DNA from: Pseudomonadota bacterium
Lineage (GTDB): Bacteria; Pseudomonadota; Alphaproteobacteria; Rhizobiales; Rhizobiaceae
Direction: 5' to 3'
Length of the DNA stretch: 64,000 nucleotides
Assembly (NCBI GenBank): GCA_023457435.1
Contig: JAEWLS010000010.1
Span: 62,001 to 126,000 of the forward strand
The position numbers and the translations under genes were made by a program. This document shows positions 11,003 through 20,243 of the stretch, piece by piece (within the stretch, counting starts at the first letter, position 1; each line of letters opens with the position of its first letter). The notes beneath the pieces are model-generated. The model was not told the origin of the DNA, did no database searches, and saw only the letters and a list, made by a program, of their open reading frames with translations.

Positions 11003-11729
11003 CGTCGAGCCTGCGCTCCGCTTCAGCGATTGACATGCCGGAAGCCAGCAACTCCTCGACCGGGAAGAGTTCGCGCTCCAGCATGAAAGCCACGAGCAAT
11101 CTGTAGCGTGCGTAAAGACCGGATTTCTTCGGATCGAGGTCGGGGTCGCCGCGGCGAAGCGCCTCGGTCAGAGCCTCGATGTCGACCTTTCCGCCAAATC
11201 CCACGTAGTCGGCGAGCCCCTCGCGCATCCAGGCAGGAAGCTGCCAGTTGGAAAGCACGCCGGCACGTCGGCCGATCAGAGTGTGGGCGATCTCGTGCGC
11301 GGCATAGTAGGCCATCGTCCGCGGCTCGGGCACCGTGTCCCCGTTCTCGCGGATCAGCCGGTCCCGATCGATATCACCCTGGCGCAGGAAAACGTTCCAC
11401 CCGATAGGGTAATAGTTCACGCCGCCGGCGCCGTAATTCCAAAGGAAGGCCAGCCGTCGTCGCCAGGCGCTGTTCGCAACGAAGATATGGTAGCGGCCGG
11501 CATCGTCACGCAAATAGCCTGGCGCGGCGCCAAGGCGCTGCTCGACATCCGCGAGCAGTGACTGCACTCTGTCGGTGTCGAAGGGCCGATCCGAATGTAT
11601 GGTCAGGCGGCCGTGGCTGGCTGAGTAGGCATAGAGCGGCTGCGGATGAAGAAGCAGAGCCAGCACGCTGCCGCCTGCAATCGCGACGGCCATCGCCAGA
11701 ACTGAAAGAGCTTTGCGAACCTTGCGCAT
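10989..11729 (-). CDS. Membrane-anchored HExxH protein (peptidase MA-like)
   Basis: The 246-residue protein has an N-terminal membrane segment (residues 9-27) and then an extracytoplasmic domain with a zinc-binding motif HEIAHT (about residue 145), followed 25-30 residues later by EGLADYV, which supplies a likely third ligand as in gluzincins. This resembles the peptidase MA-like family. The start codon overlaps the stop of the upstream small gene (TGATG), so the two are coupled. The substrate is unknown; proteolytic activity is inferred from the motif. Confidence 0.75.
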   Translation of the reverse strand: MRKVRKALSVLAMAVAIAGGSVLALLLHPQPLYAYSASHGRLTIHSDRPFDTDRVQSLLADVEQRLGAAPGYLRDDAGRYHIFVANSAWRRRLAFLWNYGAGGVNYYPIGWNVFLRQGDIDRDRLIRENGDTVPEPRTMAYYAAHEIAHTLIGRRAGVLSNWQLPAWMREGLADYVGFGGKVDIEALTEALRRGDPDLDPKKSGLYARYRLLVAFMLERELFPVEELLASGMSIAEAERRLDVSLP

Positions 11730-11998
11730 CAGTCAGCCGTGGGCAGGCGCCGCATCGTGAACTCGATCTGGTCGCCAGGCCGCTCGGACCAGCTCTCGAT
11801 ACTCGTCCAGTAGGCCTGCTTGGGCCAGCGGTCGAACCATTCGCGCGCCTTGGCGCGGGCATCGCTGCGCGGCAGCAGGTAGGATTCGCGCACGAAGCCG
11901 TCTCGCGGCTTGGCCTCCCTTCCGCGAGCCAGCCGGTCGCGCAACCCGTCAAGCGGCGGGCGCGTCGCAACGCGGCGCGGTCTGAAGGGCACGGACAA
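11729..11998 (-). CDS. Conserved hypothetical small protein
   Basis: An 89-residue protein, not recognised. It is rich in Arg and Trp, with the stretch AREWFDRWPKQAYWTSIESW in its C-terminal half and an ending EFTMRRLPTAD. No ATG exists in a suitable place; I chose TTG at 11998 because an AAGGAG sequence lies 6 bases before it, with TTG at 12001 and GTG at 11992 as alternatives. The TGATG overlap with the downstream HExxH gene supports it being real. It is divergent from hemF, with about 80 bases between the two starts. Confidence 0.6.
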   Translation of the reverse strand: MSVPFRPRRVATRPPLDGLRDRLARGREAKPRDGFVRESYLLPRSDARAKAREWFDRWPKQAYWTSIESWSERPGDQIEFTMRRLPTAD

Positions 11999-12079
11999 CA
12001 AACACTCCTTGACCTCGGCAGTGCAAAGACTAGGGATCGATGAAGCGGATTGCGAGTCATTTTCCACACTGGAGCAGGT

Positions 12080-12994
12080 ATGGAGCGTCCAGAAATCGAG
12101 CCGGGCCTCCCGGCCGACATCGAGGCGAAGAAGGCGACGGCCAAAGCCTGGTTCGAGGAGCTGCGCGACAAGATCTGTGACGCGTTCGAGAGGCTCGAGG
12201 CGGAGCTGTCCGGCCCGCTTTCCTCCTGGTCGCCGGGTCGCTTCGAGCGCGAGCCTTGGCAGCGCGACGGCGGCTCGGGCGGCGGCGGCGTCATGTCGAT
12301 GATGTACGGGCGGGTCTTCGAGAAGGTCGGCGTCCACACTTCGACGGTGTACGGCGAGTTCTCGCCTGAGTTCCGAAAGACCATGCCGGGGGCCGAGGAA
12401 GACCCGCGATTCTGGGCGTCGGGGATCTCGCTGATCGCGCATCCGCAGAACCCGAACGTGCCGGCGGTGCACATGAACACGCGGATGGTGGTAACGACGC
12501 GCCAGTGGTTCGGCGGCGGCGCCGACCTGACTCCGGTGCTGGAGCGGCGCCGTACGCAGGAAGACCCGGATACGGTGGCCTTCCACAAGGCCATGCGTTT
12601 CGCCTGCGACAAGCACCGCGCTGTAGCCGACTACGATCGCTACAAGGCGTGGTGCGACAAGTATTTCTACCTGCCGCACCGCAACGAGCCGCGCGGCGTC
12701 GGCGGAATCTTCTTCGACTGGCACAAGTCGCGGCCGGAGCAGGGCGGCTGGGGCGCCGACTTCGCGTTCGTTCAGGATGTCGGGCGGGCCTTCCTCGTCG
12801 CCTACCAGCACGTCGTCCGCAAGAATTTCAACGAGAACTGGACCGAGGCCGATCGCGAGGAGCAGCTGATACGCCGCGGCCGCTACGTCGAGTTCAACCT
12901 GCTCTACGACCGCGGCACGATCTTCGGCCTCAAGACCGGCGGCAACGTCAACTCCATCCTCTCGAGCATGCCGCCGGAGGTGAAGTGGCCCTGA
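12080..12994 (+). CDS. hemF: Oxygen-dependent coproporphyrinogen III oxidase
   Basis: The 304-residue enzyme carries out the aerobic oxidative decarboxylation of coproporphyrinogen III to protoporphyrinogen IX in heme synthesis. The family motifs are visible: FEREPWQRDGGSGGGGVMSMM near the start, NPNVPAVHMNTRM, WFGGGADLTP, and FYLPHRNEPRGVGGIFFDW plus GRYVEFNLLYDRGTIFGLKTGGN. The ATG at 12080 (MERPEIEPG) is preferred to an upstream in-frame start because the homologous region begins there. The nearby complex III operon creates a demand for heme. Confidence 0.95.
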   Translation: MERPEIEPGLPADIEAKKATAKAWFEELRDKICDAFERLEAELSGPLSSWSPGRFEREPWQRDGGSGGGGVMSMMYGRVFEKVGVHTSTVYGEFSPEFRKTMPGAEEDPRFWASGISLIAHPQNPNVPAVHMNTRMVVTTRQWFGGGADLTPVLERRRTQEDPDTVAFHKAMRFACDKHRAVADYDRYKAWCDKYFYLPHRNEPRGVGGIFFDWHKSRPEQGGWGADFAFVQDVGRAFLVAYQHVVRKNFNENWTEADREEQLIRRGRYVEFNLLYDRGTIFGLKTGGNVNSILSSMPPEVKWP

Positions 12995-13219
12995 TGCGCT
13001 TTCTCCTGCGCCAGCGCGGTACCGGGGTGCCCCGCGACAAACTGCCCAAAGCCTTTGCGCCCGTCTGGACAAGCATTTGGCGCGCGCATAAGAACCAACG
13101 CCGAATGCCGGGGGAATCCGCGAGCCTTTTCAGCAAGCTTCCCGCCCCGGGAAGCAGCGGCGCGTGAGACCAGGAATAGCGGATATCCGGCCGTACCGAG
13201 CGGAAAGGATGCCGTCCCC

Positions 13220-13783
13220 GTGAGCGCGACAGAACATAGCGAGCCCACCCGCCGCGATTTCCTCTACGTCGCCACCGGCATGGCCGGCGTCGTCGGCGTG
13301 GCCGGCGTCGCGTGGCCGTTCATCGACCAGTTGCGGCCCGACGCGTCGACGCTGGCGCTTGCGTCGATCGAGGTCGACGTTTCGGCGGTCGAGCCCGGCA
13401 TGTCGCTGACCGTGAAGTGGCGCGGCAAGCCGGTGTTCATCCGCAACCGGACCGAGGAAGAGGTGAAGGCGGCGCAGGAAGTGCCGCTCGCCGACCTCAA
13501 GGATCCCGTCGCCCGCAACCTCAACGGCCCGGCGGAAGAGCCCGCGACCGACATTGCGCGGTCAGCCGGCGAGGGCAAGGAAAACTGGATCATCATGATC
13601 GGCTCGTGCACCCATCTGGGCTGCATTCCGCTCGGTCAGGCCGGCGACTTCGGCGGCTGGTTCTGCCCATGCCACGGTTCGCACTACGATACCGCCGGCC
13701 GTATCCGTAAGGGTCCGGCGCCGGAGAACCTCGCCATTCCCAACTACGCATTCACCTCCGACACCGTCATCAAGATCGGCTGA
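13220..13783 (+). CDS. petA: Ubiquinol-cytochrome c reductase iron-sulfur (Rieske) subunit
   Basis: The 187-residue Rieske protein of complex III has a twin-arginine-type leader and membrane anchor (TRRDFLYVATGMAGVVGVAG) and the two cluster-binding boxes CTHLGC and CPCHGS that bind the 2Fe-2S centre. It accepts electrons from ubiquinol and passes them to cytochrome c1. I chose a GTG start at 13220 (VSATEHSEPTRRDF), since an AAAGGA sequence lies upstream and the leader length fits the family. It is followed after 20 bases by cytochrome b, as in the usual fbcFBC order. The 225 bases before it hold no convincing gene and should contain the operon promoter. Confidence 0.96.
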   Translation: MSATEHSEPTRRDFLYVATGMAGVVGVAGVAWPFIDQLRPDASTLALASIEVDVSAVEPGMSLTVKWRGKPVFIRNRTEEEVKAAQEVPLADLKDPVARNLNGPAEEPATDIARSAGEGKENWIIMIGSCTHLGCIPLGQAGDFGGWFCPCHGSHYDTAGRIRKGPAPENLAIPNYAFTSDTVIKIG

Positions 13784-13803
13784 GGCAAGAGGGGCACATC
13801 GAC

Positions 13804-15111
13804 ATGAGCGGCGGACACTCGCACGGAACCTACGCGCCCAAGACCGGCTTCGGCCGCTGGATGGACGCCCGCCTGCCGCTGCCGCGGCTGGTCTACGATT
13901 CGTTCGTTGCCTACCCGGTGCCGCGTAACCTGAACTACGCGTACACCTTCGGCGGCATCCTCACGATCATGCTGGTCATTCAGATCGTGACGGGCGTCGT
14001 GCTGGCGATGCATTACGGCGCCAACACGGCGGTCGCCTTCAACTCCGTCGAACACGTCATGCGGGACGTGAACTCGGGCTGGCTGATCCGCTACATGCAT
14101 TCGAACGGCGCCTCGTTCTTCTTTATCGCCGTCTACATCCACATCTTCCGCGGTCTCTATTACGGCTCCTACAAGGCGCCGCGCGAGATGCTGTGGATCC
14201 TCGGCGTCGTGATCTACGCGCTGATGATGGCGACCGGCTTCTTCGGCTACGTGCTGCCGTGGGGCCAGATGAGCTTCTGGGGCGCAACCGTCATCACCGG
14301 CTTCTTCAGCGCGGTGCCCCTGGTCGGCGGCTTCATCCAGGAACTGTTGCTCGGCGGCTTCGCGGTCGACAATCCTACGCTCAACCGCATGTTCTCGCTG
14401 CACTACCTTCTGCCGTTCATGATCGCCGGCGTCGTGGTGCTGCACGTCTGGGCGCTGCACGTCACCGGACAGACCAACCCGACCGGCATCGAGGTCAAGT
14501 CGAAGACCGACACCGTGCCGTTCTCGCCGCACGCTTCGGCGAAGGACGCCTTCGCGATGATCGTGTTCCTCGCGGTCTACGCCTACTTCGTCTTCTACAT
14601 CCCCAACTATCTCGGCCATCCGGACAACTACATTCCTGCCGATCCGCTCAAGACGCCGGCGCACATCGTCCCCGAATGGTACTACCTGCCGTTCTACGCG
14701 ATCCTGCGCGCCATCACCTTCAACATCGGGCCGATCGACTCCAAGCTCGGCGGCGTGTTGGCGATGGCGGGCGCGATCCTCATCCTCTTCTTCGTGCCAT
14801 GGCTCGATACGTCGAAGGTGCGTTCGGCGGTCTACCGCCCTTGGTACAAGCTGTTCTTCTGGCTGTTTGCCGCGAACTGCCTTTTCCTGGGCTGGCTCGG
14901 CGCCAAGCCGGCCGAGGGCGCCTACGTGGTGATGTCGCAGATCGCGACGCTGTACTATTTCGCCTTCTTCATCGTCATCATGCCGCTGCTCGGCCTCATC
15001 GAGACGCCGCGGCGCTTGCCGAACTCCATCACCGAAGCGGTCCTGTCCAAGGCCAAGCCGGCTGCCGTCGCAGCTCCGGCCGCCGAGCCAGCCGCGACCG
15101 CCCACCACTGA
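13804..15111 (+). CDS. petB: Cytochrome b of complex III
   Basis: The 435-residue multi-helix membrane protein is the cytochrome b subunit of the bc1 complex, holding two b hemes and the quinol and quinone sites. The hallmark Qo motif PEWYYLPFYAILR is present near residue 290, as are the heme-bearing helices with paired histidines (MHSNGASFFFIAVYIHIF and HYLLPFMIAGVVVLHVWALH). The C-terminal tail is Ala/Pro-rich and ends in HH. The length agrees with full alphaproteobacterial cytochrome b. It is the middle gene of the petABC operon. Confidence 0.96.
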   Translation: MSGGHSHGTYAPKTGFGRWMDARLPLPRLVYDSFVAYPVPRNLNYAYTFGGILTIMLVIQIVTGVVLAMHYGANTAVAFNSVEHVMRDVNSGWLIRYMHSNGASFFFIAVYIHIFRGLYYGSYKAPREMLWILGVVIYALMMATGFFGYVLPWGQMSFWGATVITGFFSAVPLVGGFIQELLLGGFAVDNPTLNRMFSLHYLLPFMIAGVVVLHVWALHVTGQTNPTGIEVKSKTDTVPFSPHASAKDAFAMIVFLAVYAYFVFYIPNYLGHPDNYIPADPLKTPAHIVPEWYYLPFYAILRAITFNIGPIDSKLGGVLAMAGAILILFFVPWLDTSKVRSAVYRPWYKLFFWLFAANCLFLGWLGAKPAEGAYVVMSQIATLYYFAFFIVIMPLLGLIETPRRLPNSITEAVLSKAKPAAVAAPAAEPAATAHH

Positions 15112-15141
15112 TCGGCGCCTGAGGCTCGAAAGGACTCTTCG

Positions 15142-16011
15142 ATGATATCGATCCTCAAGGGATTTGCGGCGCTGGGCTTCGGCCTCATCGCCACGACCGC
15201 GGTGCTGGCGCAGGACCACGCGCCAGACGCCGACCACGCGGAGGGCGGCACGCCGCACTACCCGATCGTCAAGCCGGTGCCGCAGGACTGGTCGTTCAGC
15301 GGCCCCTTCGGCACGTACGATCGCGGACAGCTGCAGCGTGGATTGAAGGTCTATCGCGAAGCCTGCGCCGCCTGCCATTCGATGAGCCTGGTGCCGTTCC
15401 GCTCGCTCGAATCCCTCGGCTACTCCGAGGCGCAGGTTCGGGCTCTGGCGGCCGAATACACGATCCAGGACGGCCCGAACGGCGACGGCGACATGTTCGA
15501 GCGCCCCGGCGTGCCGTCGGATCACTTTCCCTCGCCGTTCCCGAACAAGGAAGCGGCTGCCGCGTCCAACAACGGTGCGGCGCCTCCGGACTTCTCTTTG
15601 ATCGGCAAGGCGCGCGGCGTGGAGCGCGGGTTCCCGACCTTCGTCTTCGATATCTTCACCCAGTACGCGGAGGGCGGGCCCGACTACATCTACGGGCTTC
15701 TGACCGGCTACGCGCCTGCTCCGGAAGGCTTCGAGCTGCAGCCGGGCACGTACTACAATCCGCACTTCATCTCGGGGCCGGCGCTGTCGATGCCACCGCC
15801 GCTTTCCGACGGCCAGGTCACCTACGACGACGGCTCGCCGCAGACGCTCGACCAGTATTCACGCGACATCTCGGCCTTCCTGATGTGGGCGGCCGAGCCG
15901 CACCTTCAGGAGCGCAAACAGACCGGTTTCGTGGTCATGATCTTCCTGCTGATCTTTGCCGGCCTGGTCTACGTGACCAAGCGAAAGATCTGGTCAGACG
16001 TGTCGCACTGA
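15142..16011 (+). CDS. petC: Cytochrome c1 of complex III
   Basis: The 289-residue protein begins with a signal sequence (MISILKGFAALGFGLIATTAVLA). The covalent heme site CAACH is at residues 75-79, the probable axial methionine lies in the GPALSMPPPLSDG stretch, and a C-terminal helix (FVVMIFLLIFAGLVYV) anchors it to the membrane facing the periplasm. It passes electrons from the Rieske centre to soluble cytochrome c. It is the last gene of the operon and is followed by a strong hairpin with a short T-run. Confidence 0.95.
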   Translation: MISILKGFAALGFGLIATTAVLAQDHAPDADHAEGGTPHYPIVKPVPQDWSFSGPFGTYDRGQLQRGLKVYREACAACHSMSLVPFRSLESLGYSEAQVRALAAEYTIQDGPNGDGDMFERPGVPSDHFPSPFPNKEAAAASNNGAAPPDFSLIGKARGVERGFPTFVFDIFTQYAEGGPDYIYGLLTGYAPAPEGFELQPGTYYNPHFISGPALSMPPPLSDGQVTYDDGSPQTLDQYSRDISAFLMWAAEPHLQERKQTGFVVMIFLLIFAGLVYVTKRKIWSDVSH

Positions 16012-16032
16012 GCTCCGGCCGTTCCAGACGAC

Positions 16033-16057
16033 GGGGCGCCCACAAGGCGCCCCTTTT
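16033..16057 (+). terminator. Rho-independent terminator after petABC
   Basis: Perfect 8-bp arms GGGGCGCC and GGCGCCCC separated by CACAA are followed by four T residues. The position, 22 bases after the petC stop, fits termination of the complex III operon before apt. Confidence 0.8.
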
Positions 16058-16111
16058 CATTTGAGCCGGCTTGCGCGAGAAGAAGCGGCGACATTTCCCG
16101 GATCCCGCCCC

Positions 16112-16657
16112 ATGCCTGCTTCCCTCGACGACACGCTGCGCGCGGCGATCCGCACGATCCCTGACTATCCGAAGCCCGGTATTCTGTTCCGGGACATCAC
16201 GACCTTGCTTGGCGATGCGCGCGCTTTCCGCCGTGCGGTGGACGAACTCGTGCATCCCTGGGCCGGCGGCAAGATCGACAAGATCGCCGGCATCGAGGCT
16301 CGTGGCTTCATCCTGGGCGGCGCCATTGCGCATCAGACTTCGGCCGGGTTCATCCCGATCCGCAAGAAGGGCAAGCTCCCGCACGAGACCGTACGCGTCG
16401 CCTACTCGCTCGAATATGGAATCGACGAGATGGAGATGCACAAGGACGCCGTGAAACCGGGGGAGAAGGTCATCCTCGTGGACGATTTGATCGCCACCGG
16501 CGGGACCGCCGAAGGCGCGGTGAAGCTGCTACGGCAAATGGGCGCGGAGGTTATCGCGGCCTGCTTCGTCATCGACCTGCCGGACCTTGGCGGCCGCAGG
16601 AAACTCGAGGCGCTTGGCGTCGATGTGAGGACCCTCGTGGCCTACGAGGGTCACTAG
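16112..16657 (+). CDS. apt: Adenine phosphoribosyltransferase
   Basis: The 181-residue purine salvage enzyme converts adenine and PRPP to AMP and pyrophosphate. It starts SLDDTLRAAIRTIPDYPKPG and contains IAGIEARGFILGGAIA and the PRPP-binding loop ILVDDLIATGGTA near residues 122-134. The ATG at 16112 was chosen because the family-typical N-terminus begins directly after it. It has its own transcription unit behind the petABC terminator. Confidence 0.95.
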   Translation: MPASLDDTLRAAIRTIPDYPKPGILFRDITTLLGDARAFRRAVDELVHPWAGGKIDKIAGIEARGFILGGAIAHQTSAGFIPIRKKGKLPHETVRVAYSLEYGIDEMEMHKDAVKPGEKVILVDDLIATGGTAEGAVKLLRQMGAEVIAACFVIDLPDLGGRRKLEALGVDVRTLVAYEGH

Positions 16658-16663
16658 AGAGTC

Positions 16664-17188
16664 CTACGCACCGCCGCAGGCGGAGAGCGTCGCCTCGATA
16701 GCCTCGCGAGACCCCGTCAGAGGGAAAACGGCGATCGTCTCGAACGGAGACCCGTCGGCGTTGTTCGCCGCGGTGATGTCGAACCCCAGCGTCAGCGTCT
16801 TGCCTGCCATCAGCGCCTGTACAAGGGCGGCGGGGAGCTTGTCCATGTAGCTCTGCGCCTTGGAGCCCTCGCCGAACAGGACGACAGCGCCGTCGGAACC
16901 TGCCGCCGTCAGCTTGAACGCCTGGCCGTCGATGGTCGCCCGTACCTTGTTCGGCTTGTAAAAATAGTCTGCCGCGACTTCCTGATCCGCCGGCTGGACC
17001 GGACCGCCACGCGCATAGACTTCGAGCTGATACGGGTCGCCGCAAACCAGCGCGACCAGCTCCATGTTGGAGTTCGTCTCTGCGGGTTCGACGATCGCCA
17101 CGCCATTGTCGAGGCGCCACTGTGCATGGGCGGGCGCGATGGCGATGAACATCGCTGCAAGGGCGGCGGAGGAGAGCAGGGTCTTCAT
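16664..17188 (-). CDS. Secreted hypothetical protein
   Basis: A 174-residue protein with a clear signal peptide (MKTLLSSAALAAMFIAIAPAHA) and a mature part starting QWRLDNGVAIVEPAE. I do not recognise the family. Two cysteines (LVCGDPYQ near residue 49 and the final SACGGA) could pair in the periplasm. The ATG at 17188 is chosen because the signal peptide begins there. It is divergent from chrA, with about 77 bases between the two starts. Confidence 0.7.
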   Translation of the reverse strand: MKTLLSSAALAAMFIAIAPAHAQWRLDNGVAIVEPAETNSNMELVALVCGDPYQLEVYARGGPVQPADQEVAADYFYKPNKVRATIDGQAFKLTAAGSDGAVVLFGEGSKAQSYMDKLPAALVQALMAGKTLTLGFDITAANNADGSPFETIAVFPLTGSREAIEATLSACGGA

Positions 17189-17265
17189 GCGTGGATTCTG
17201 CCTTGTTGCCGGCTCCCGGGCAAGAGCAGCTTGATAGGGACGGGCTAGCCGCGATAGCCAGTAGC

Positions 17266-18594
17266 ATGACGTCAAGCACCAGCGCACCGGCGGAGCGGCC
17301 CGCGTTCCACGACATGACGCGCGTATTCGCTCGGGTCGGCTTGCTGTCGTTCGGAGGTCCTGCGGCGCAGATCGCGTTGATGCACCGGATGCTCGTCGAA
17401 GAGCGCGGATGGCTTTCCGAAAGGCGGTTCCTCCACGCGCTGAACTATTGCATGCTTCTGCCAGGCCCCGAGGCGATGCAGCTGGCGACCTACGTCGGGT
17501 GGCTGCTGCACGGTATTCGCGGGGGCCTCATCGCCGGGCTGCTGTTCGTCCTGCCGGGTGCCATCGTCATCACGGGCCTTTCGATACTTTACCTGCTGCT
17601 CGGCGAGGCGCCGGCAGTTTCCGGCCTGCTTTTCGGCCTCAAGGCCGCCGTGCTCGCCATTGTTGCCGAAGCGCTGCTTCGCGTCAGCCGCCGTGCGCTC
17701 AATGGTTCCGCGATGTATGCGATTGCCGCCGTCGCCTTCATCGGCATCGCTCTGCTCAAGATCCCGTTTCCGATCATCGTCCTGGCCGCGGCACTTGCTG
17801 GCGCGATGGTGCGCGCTGGTGGCGGCGCGACGCAGTCGGAGGTAGAGCCCGTTTCCAGCGACGCAACCCCCGTATGGACGCGCCCGAGCCCAAGGCGGCT
17901 GCTCGCCACCACCACTGCGTGGCTCGCGCCCTGGCTGCTGCCGCTCGTTGCGCTGGCCGCATGGTTCGGCGGAGAGCATGTCCTCGCAGAAGAAGCCCGA
18001 TTCTTCTCGGTGATGGCGGCCGTCACGTTCGGCGGCGCGTATGCGGTGCTCGCCTACGTTGCGCAGCAGGCAGTCGAAGTGTACGGCTGGTTGCGCCCGG
18101 ACGAGATGCTCACGGGCCTTGGCCTCGCCGAGACGACACCGGGGCCACTGATCCTCGTCCTGGTATTCGTCGGTTTCCACGGCGCCGCGAGACAGGTGGG
18201 TATCGACCCGCTTCTCGGCGGGCTTGCCGGCGCCGCGGTAGCGCTCTGGTTCACCTTCGTGCCCTGCTTCCTGTGGATCTTCGCAGGCGCGCCCTACATC
18301 GAGCGTCTGCGCAACGTGCGCTGGCTCGCGGCGGCGCTGTCTGGAGTGACTGCAGCAGTCGTCGGCGTCATCGCCAACCTAGCACTATGGTTCGGACTGC
18401 ACGTGCTGTTTCGGCAAACTTCGGAGATGCCGTTCGGCCCGTTCGTCTTACCGGCACCTGAACTTGGGTCCTTCGACTGGCAGGCCGCAGCCATCGCACT
18501 CGGGGCGGGGGTCGCCCTGCTGTGGTTTCATGCCAACCTGTTCGCGGTGCTTGCCTTGGCGATGCTCGCAGGAATTGCTTTGGCGCTGTTCTAG
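17266..18594 (+). CDS. chrA: Chromate transporter ChrA (CHR family)
   Basis: The 442-residue membrane protein has the duplicated CHR architecture. The first half opens with FARVGLLSFGGPAAQIALMHRMLVEERGWLSE and LNYCMLLPGPEAMQLATYVGW, and the second with VMAAVTFGGAYAVLAYV and LAETTPGPLILVLVFVGF. About ten to twelve helices are evident. ChrA proteins export chromate, probably by proton antiport. The last codon overlaps the convergent prs stop by 4 bases. Chromate as the real substrate is inferred from the family. Confidence 0.92.
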   Translation: MTSSTSAPAERPAFHDMTRVFARVGLLSFGGPAAQIALMHRMLVEERGWLSERRFLHALNYCMLLPGPEAMQLATYVGWLLHGIRGGLIAGLLFVLPGAIVITGLSILYLLLGEAPAVSGLLFGLKAAVLAIVAEALLRVSRRALNGSAMYAIAAVAFIGIALLKIPFPIIVLAAALAGAMVRAGGGATQSEVEPVSSDATPVWTRPSPRRLLATTTAWLAPWLLPLVALAAWFGGEHVLAEEARFFSVMAAVTFGGAYAVLAYVAQQAVEVYGWLRPDEMLTGLGLAETTPGPLILVLVFVGFHGAARQVGIDPLLGGLAGAAVALWFTFVPCFLWIFAGAPYIERLRNVRWLAAALSGVTAAVVGVIANLALWFGLHVLFRQTSEMPFGPFVLPAPELGSFDWQAAAIALGAGVALLWFHANLFAVLALAMLAGIALALF

Positions 18595-19523
18595 TCGAAA
18601 AGGCTGGAGACGGATTCCTCGGTCGCCGTGCGGGAAATAGCCTCGCCAATGAGATCGGCGATCGACACAACGCGAATATTGCGTGCACCCTCGACGCCCG
18701 CGGATGGCTGGATCGAGTCGGTAATGACCAGTTCACGCAGTTTCGAGCCGGCGATCCGCGCCACGGCCCCGCCGGAGAGCACCCCGTGGGTAATATACGC
18801 CGTGACGCTGGTTGCGCCCTTGGCGAGGAGGGCATCGGCTGCATTGCAAAGCGTGCCGCCGGAATCGACGATATCGTCGATAAGCAGGCAGTCCTTCCCG
18901 TCGACCTCGCCGATGACGTTCATGACTTCGGACTCGCCCGGACGCTCGCGACGCTTGTCGACGATGGCGAGCTGGGCGTCGATGCGCTTCGCGACGGCGC
19001 GCGCACGCACAACGCCGCCGACGTCGGGCGACACGACCATCACGTTCGACAGCTGGTAGTGGCTCTTGATGTCGCGGGCCAGGACGGGAGCCGCGAAGAG
19101 GTTGTCGGTCGGAATGTCGAAAAAGCCCTGGATCTGCCCGGCATGCAGATCGAGCGTCAGCACGCGGTCGGCGCCGGCGCGCGTGATCAGGTTGGCGACT
19201 AGCTTGGCCGAGATCGGCGTGCGGCCGGAAGCGCGCCGGTCCTGCCGGGCGTAGCCGAAATAGGGAATTACCGCCGTGATGCGCCGCGCCGATGAACGAC
19301 GGAAGGCGTCGATCATGATGAGCAGTTCCATCAGGTGATCGTTCGCCGGATAGGCGGTCGATTGCAGGACGAAGACGTCCTCGCCGCGCACGTTCTCCTG
19401 GATCTCGACGAAGATCTCCTGGTCCGCGAAACGACGGACGCTGGCCTTGCCGAGGGACATGTTGAGATAGCGGGCGACGGATTCCGCCAGTACTCGGTTC
19501 GAGTTTCCGGCGAATAACTTCAT
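18591..19523 (-). CDS. prs: Ribose-phosphate pyrophosphokinase
   Basis: The 310-residue PRPP synthetase makes PRPP from ribose 5-phosphate and ATP. It begins MKLFAGNSNRVLAESVARYL, has the flexible-loop region IPYFGYARQDRRASGRTPI, and the PRPP-binding motif DCLLIDDIVDSGGTLCNAA near residue 220. The length matches the bacterial class I enzymes. The ATG at 19523 is preferred to an upstream alternative because it gives the family-typical N-terminus. Confidence 0.96.
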   Translation of the reverse strand: MKLFAGNSNRVLAESVARYLNMSLGKASVRRFADQEIFVEIQENVRGEDVFVLQSTAYPANDHLMELLIMIDAFRRSSARRITAVIPYFGYARQDRRASGRTPISAKLVANLITRAGADRVLTLDLHAGQIQGFFDIPTDNLFAAPVLARDIKSHYQLSNVMVVSPDVGGVVRARAVAKRIDAQLAIVDKRRERPGESEVMNVIGEVDGKDCLLIDDIVDSGGTLCNAADALLAKGATSVTAYITHGVLSGGAVARIAGSKLRELVITDSIQPSAGVEGARNIRVVSIADLIGEAISRTATEESVSSLFD

Positions 19524-19610
19524 GAGGTGAGTCCGTAGGGCCAGCGGTGGCCGCGTTTTAGCGGTGTCGAGCGACAATGCAAGGTCTTGCGGCATATGGC
19601 CGTGGATTAG

Positions 19611-20207
19611 CTACCCCGACGGCGACAGCCAGAGCGCCAGTTCGTCGATGGTTCGGTCGGCAATCGTCTCCATCGTCGCATCGTCGACGGCGTCCCAGCC
19701 CTCGCCGCCGCGCGCCGCCGTGGTCTGCTGTCCCTGGATGCGATGCAGCCGCTGCCCGTCCGGCGATGACACGTCCCAGACATAACCCACGGTCGTGTTG
19801 CGACCGGTCGTCGTCGCCGAGAAGTAACCCCGCACGACGTGCGTGGCGCCGCCATTCTCCGCCAAGGGTACGCCCCGCTCGCCGGCACGCACCGCCAGCC
19901 GCGCGGCCAGTGCCGTCAATGCCTCCTTGCCTGCGCCGACGACAGGCGCGAAGTCGAGGCGCACGTCGCCCACGGGCGCGTCCGATGCGGTGTCTACCGT
20001 AGGGAGCTCGGCCGCAGTCATCGGCGGCGGCGGCGCGGAATATGTCTGGTCCACTTCGGGCGGCGAGGCGCTTGGCGCCAGCGCCTGACTTGTGGCCCGA
20101 TCCCCGGTCAGCGGCGCCAGCCCCGATGTGTCGACGCGGGTCCCGCTGCAGCCGGCGAGCAGTGCCACGGCACCGAGTATGGCAACTGCAAGCTTCAGCC
20201 GAGACAT
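19611..20207 (-). CDS. Putative lipoprotein, unknown function
   Basis: The 198-residue protein has a lipoprotein signal with lipobox LLAGC (cysteine about residue 20), a Pro/Ala-rich linker, then a domain containing THVVRGYFSATTTGRNTTVGYVWDV and ending in IADRTIDELALWLSPSG. I do not recognise the domain; its length and composition recall rhizobial outer-membrane or periplasmic lipoproteins. It lies between the upstream M24-fold gene (start 21395) and prs on the same strand. Confidence 0.7.
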   Translation of the reverse strand: MSRLKLAVAILGAVALLAGCSGTRVDTSGLAPLTGDRATSQALAPSASPPEVDQTYSAPPPPMTAAELPTVDTASDAPVGDVRLDFAPVVGAGKEALTALAARLAVRAGERGVPLAENGGATHVVRGYFSATTTGRNTTVGYVWDVSSPDGQRLHRIQGQQTTAARGGEGWDAVDDATMETIADRTIDELALWLSPSG

Positions 20208-20243
20208 GCGTTGTCTCCTCCGCCGGCAGACCGCGCGGCGTCT

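Noticed and set aside
12994..13167. A 57-codon frame that overlaps the hemF stop (TGATG)
   Set aside because: The overlap is suggestive, but the product (MRFLLRQRGTGVPRDKLPK and so on) has no recognisable features, and the region is more likely the promoter of petABC.
13744..15765. A 673-codon open frame on the minus strand opposite cytochrome b and c1
   Set aside because: It is antisense to petB and petC, which have all their family motifs. Its composition is dominated by Arg, Asp, His and Val, as expected from a shadow of high-GC coding sequence.
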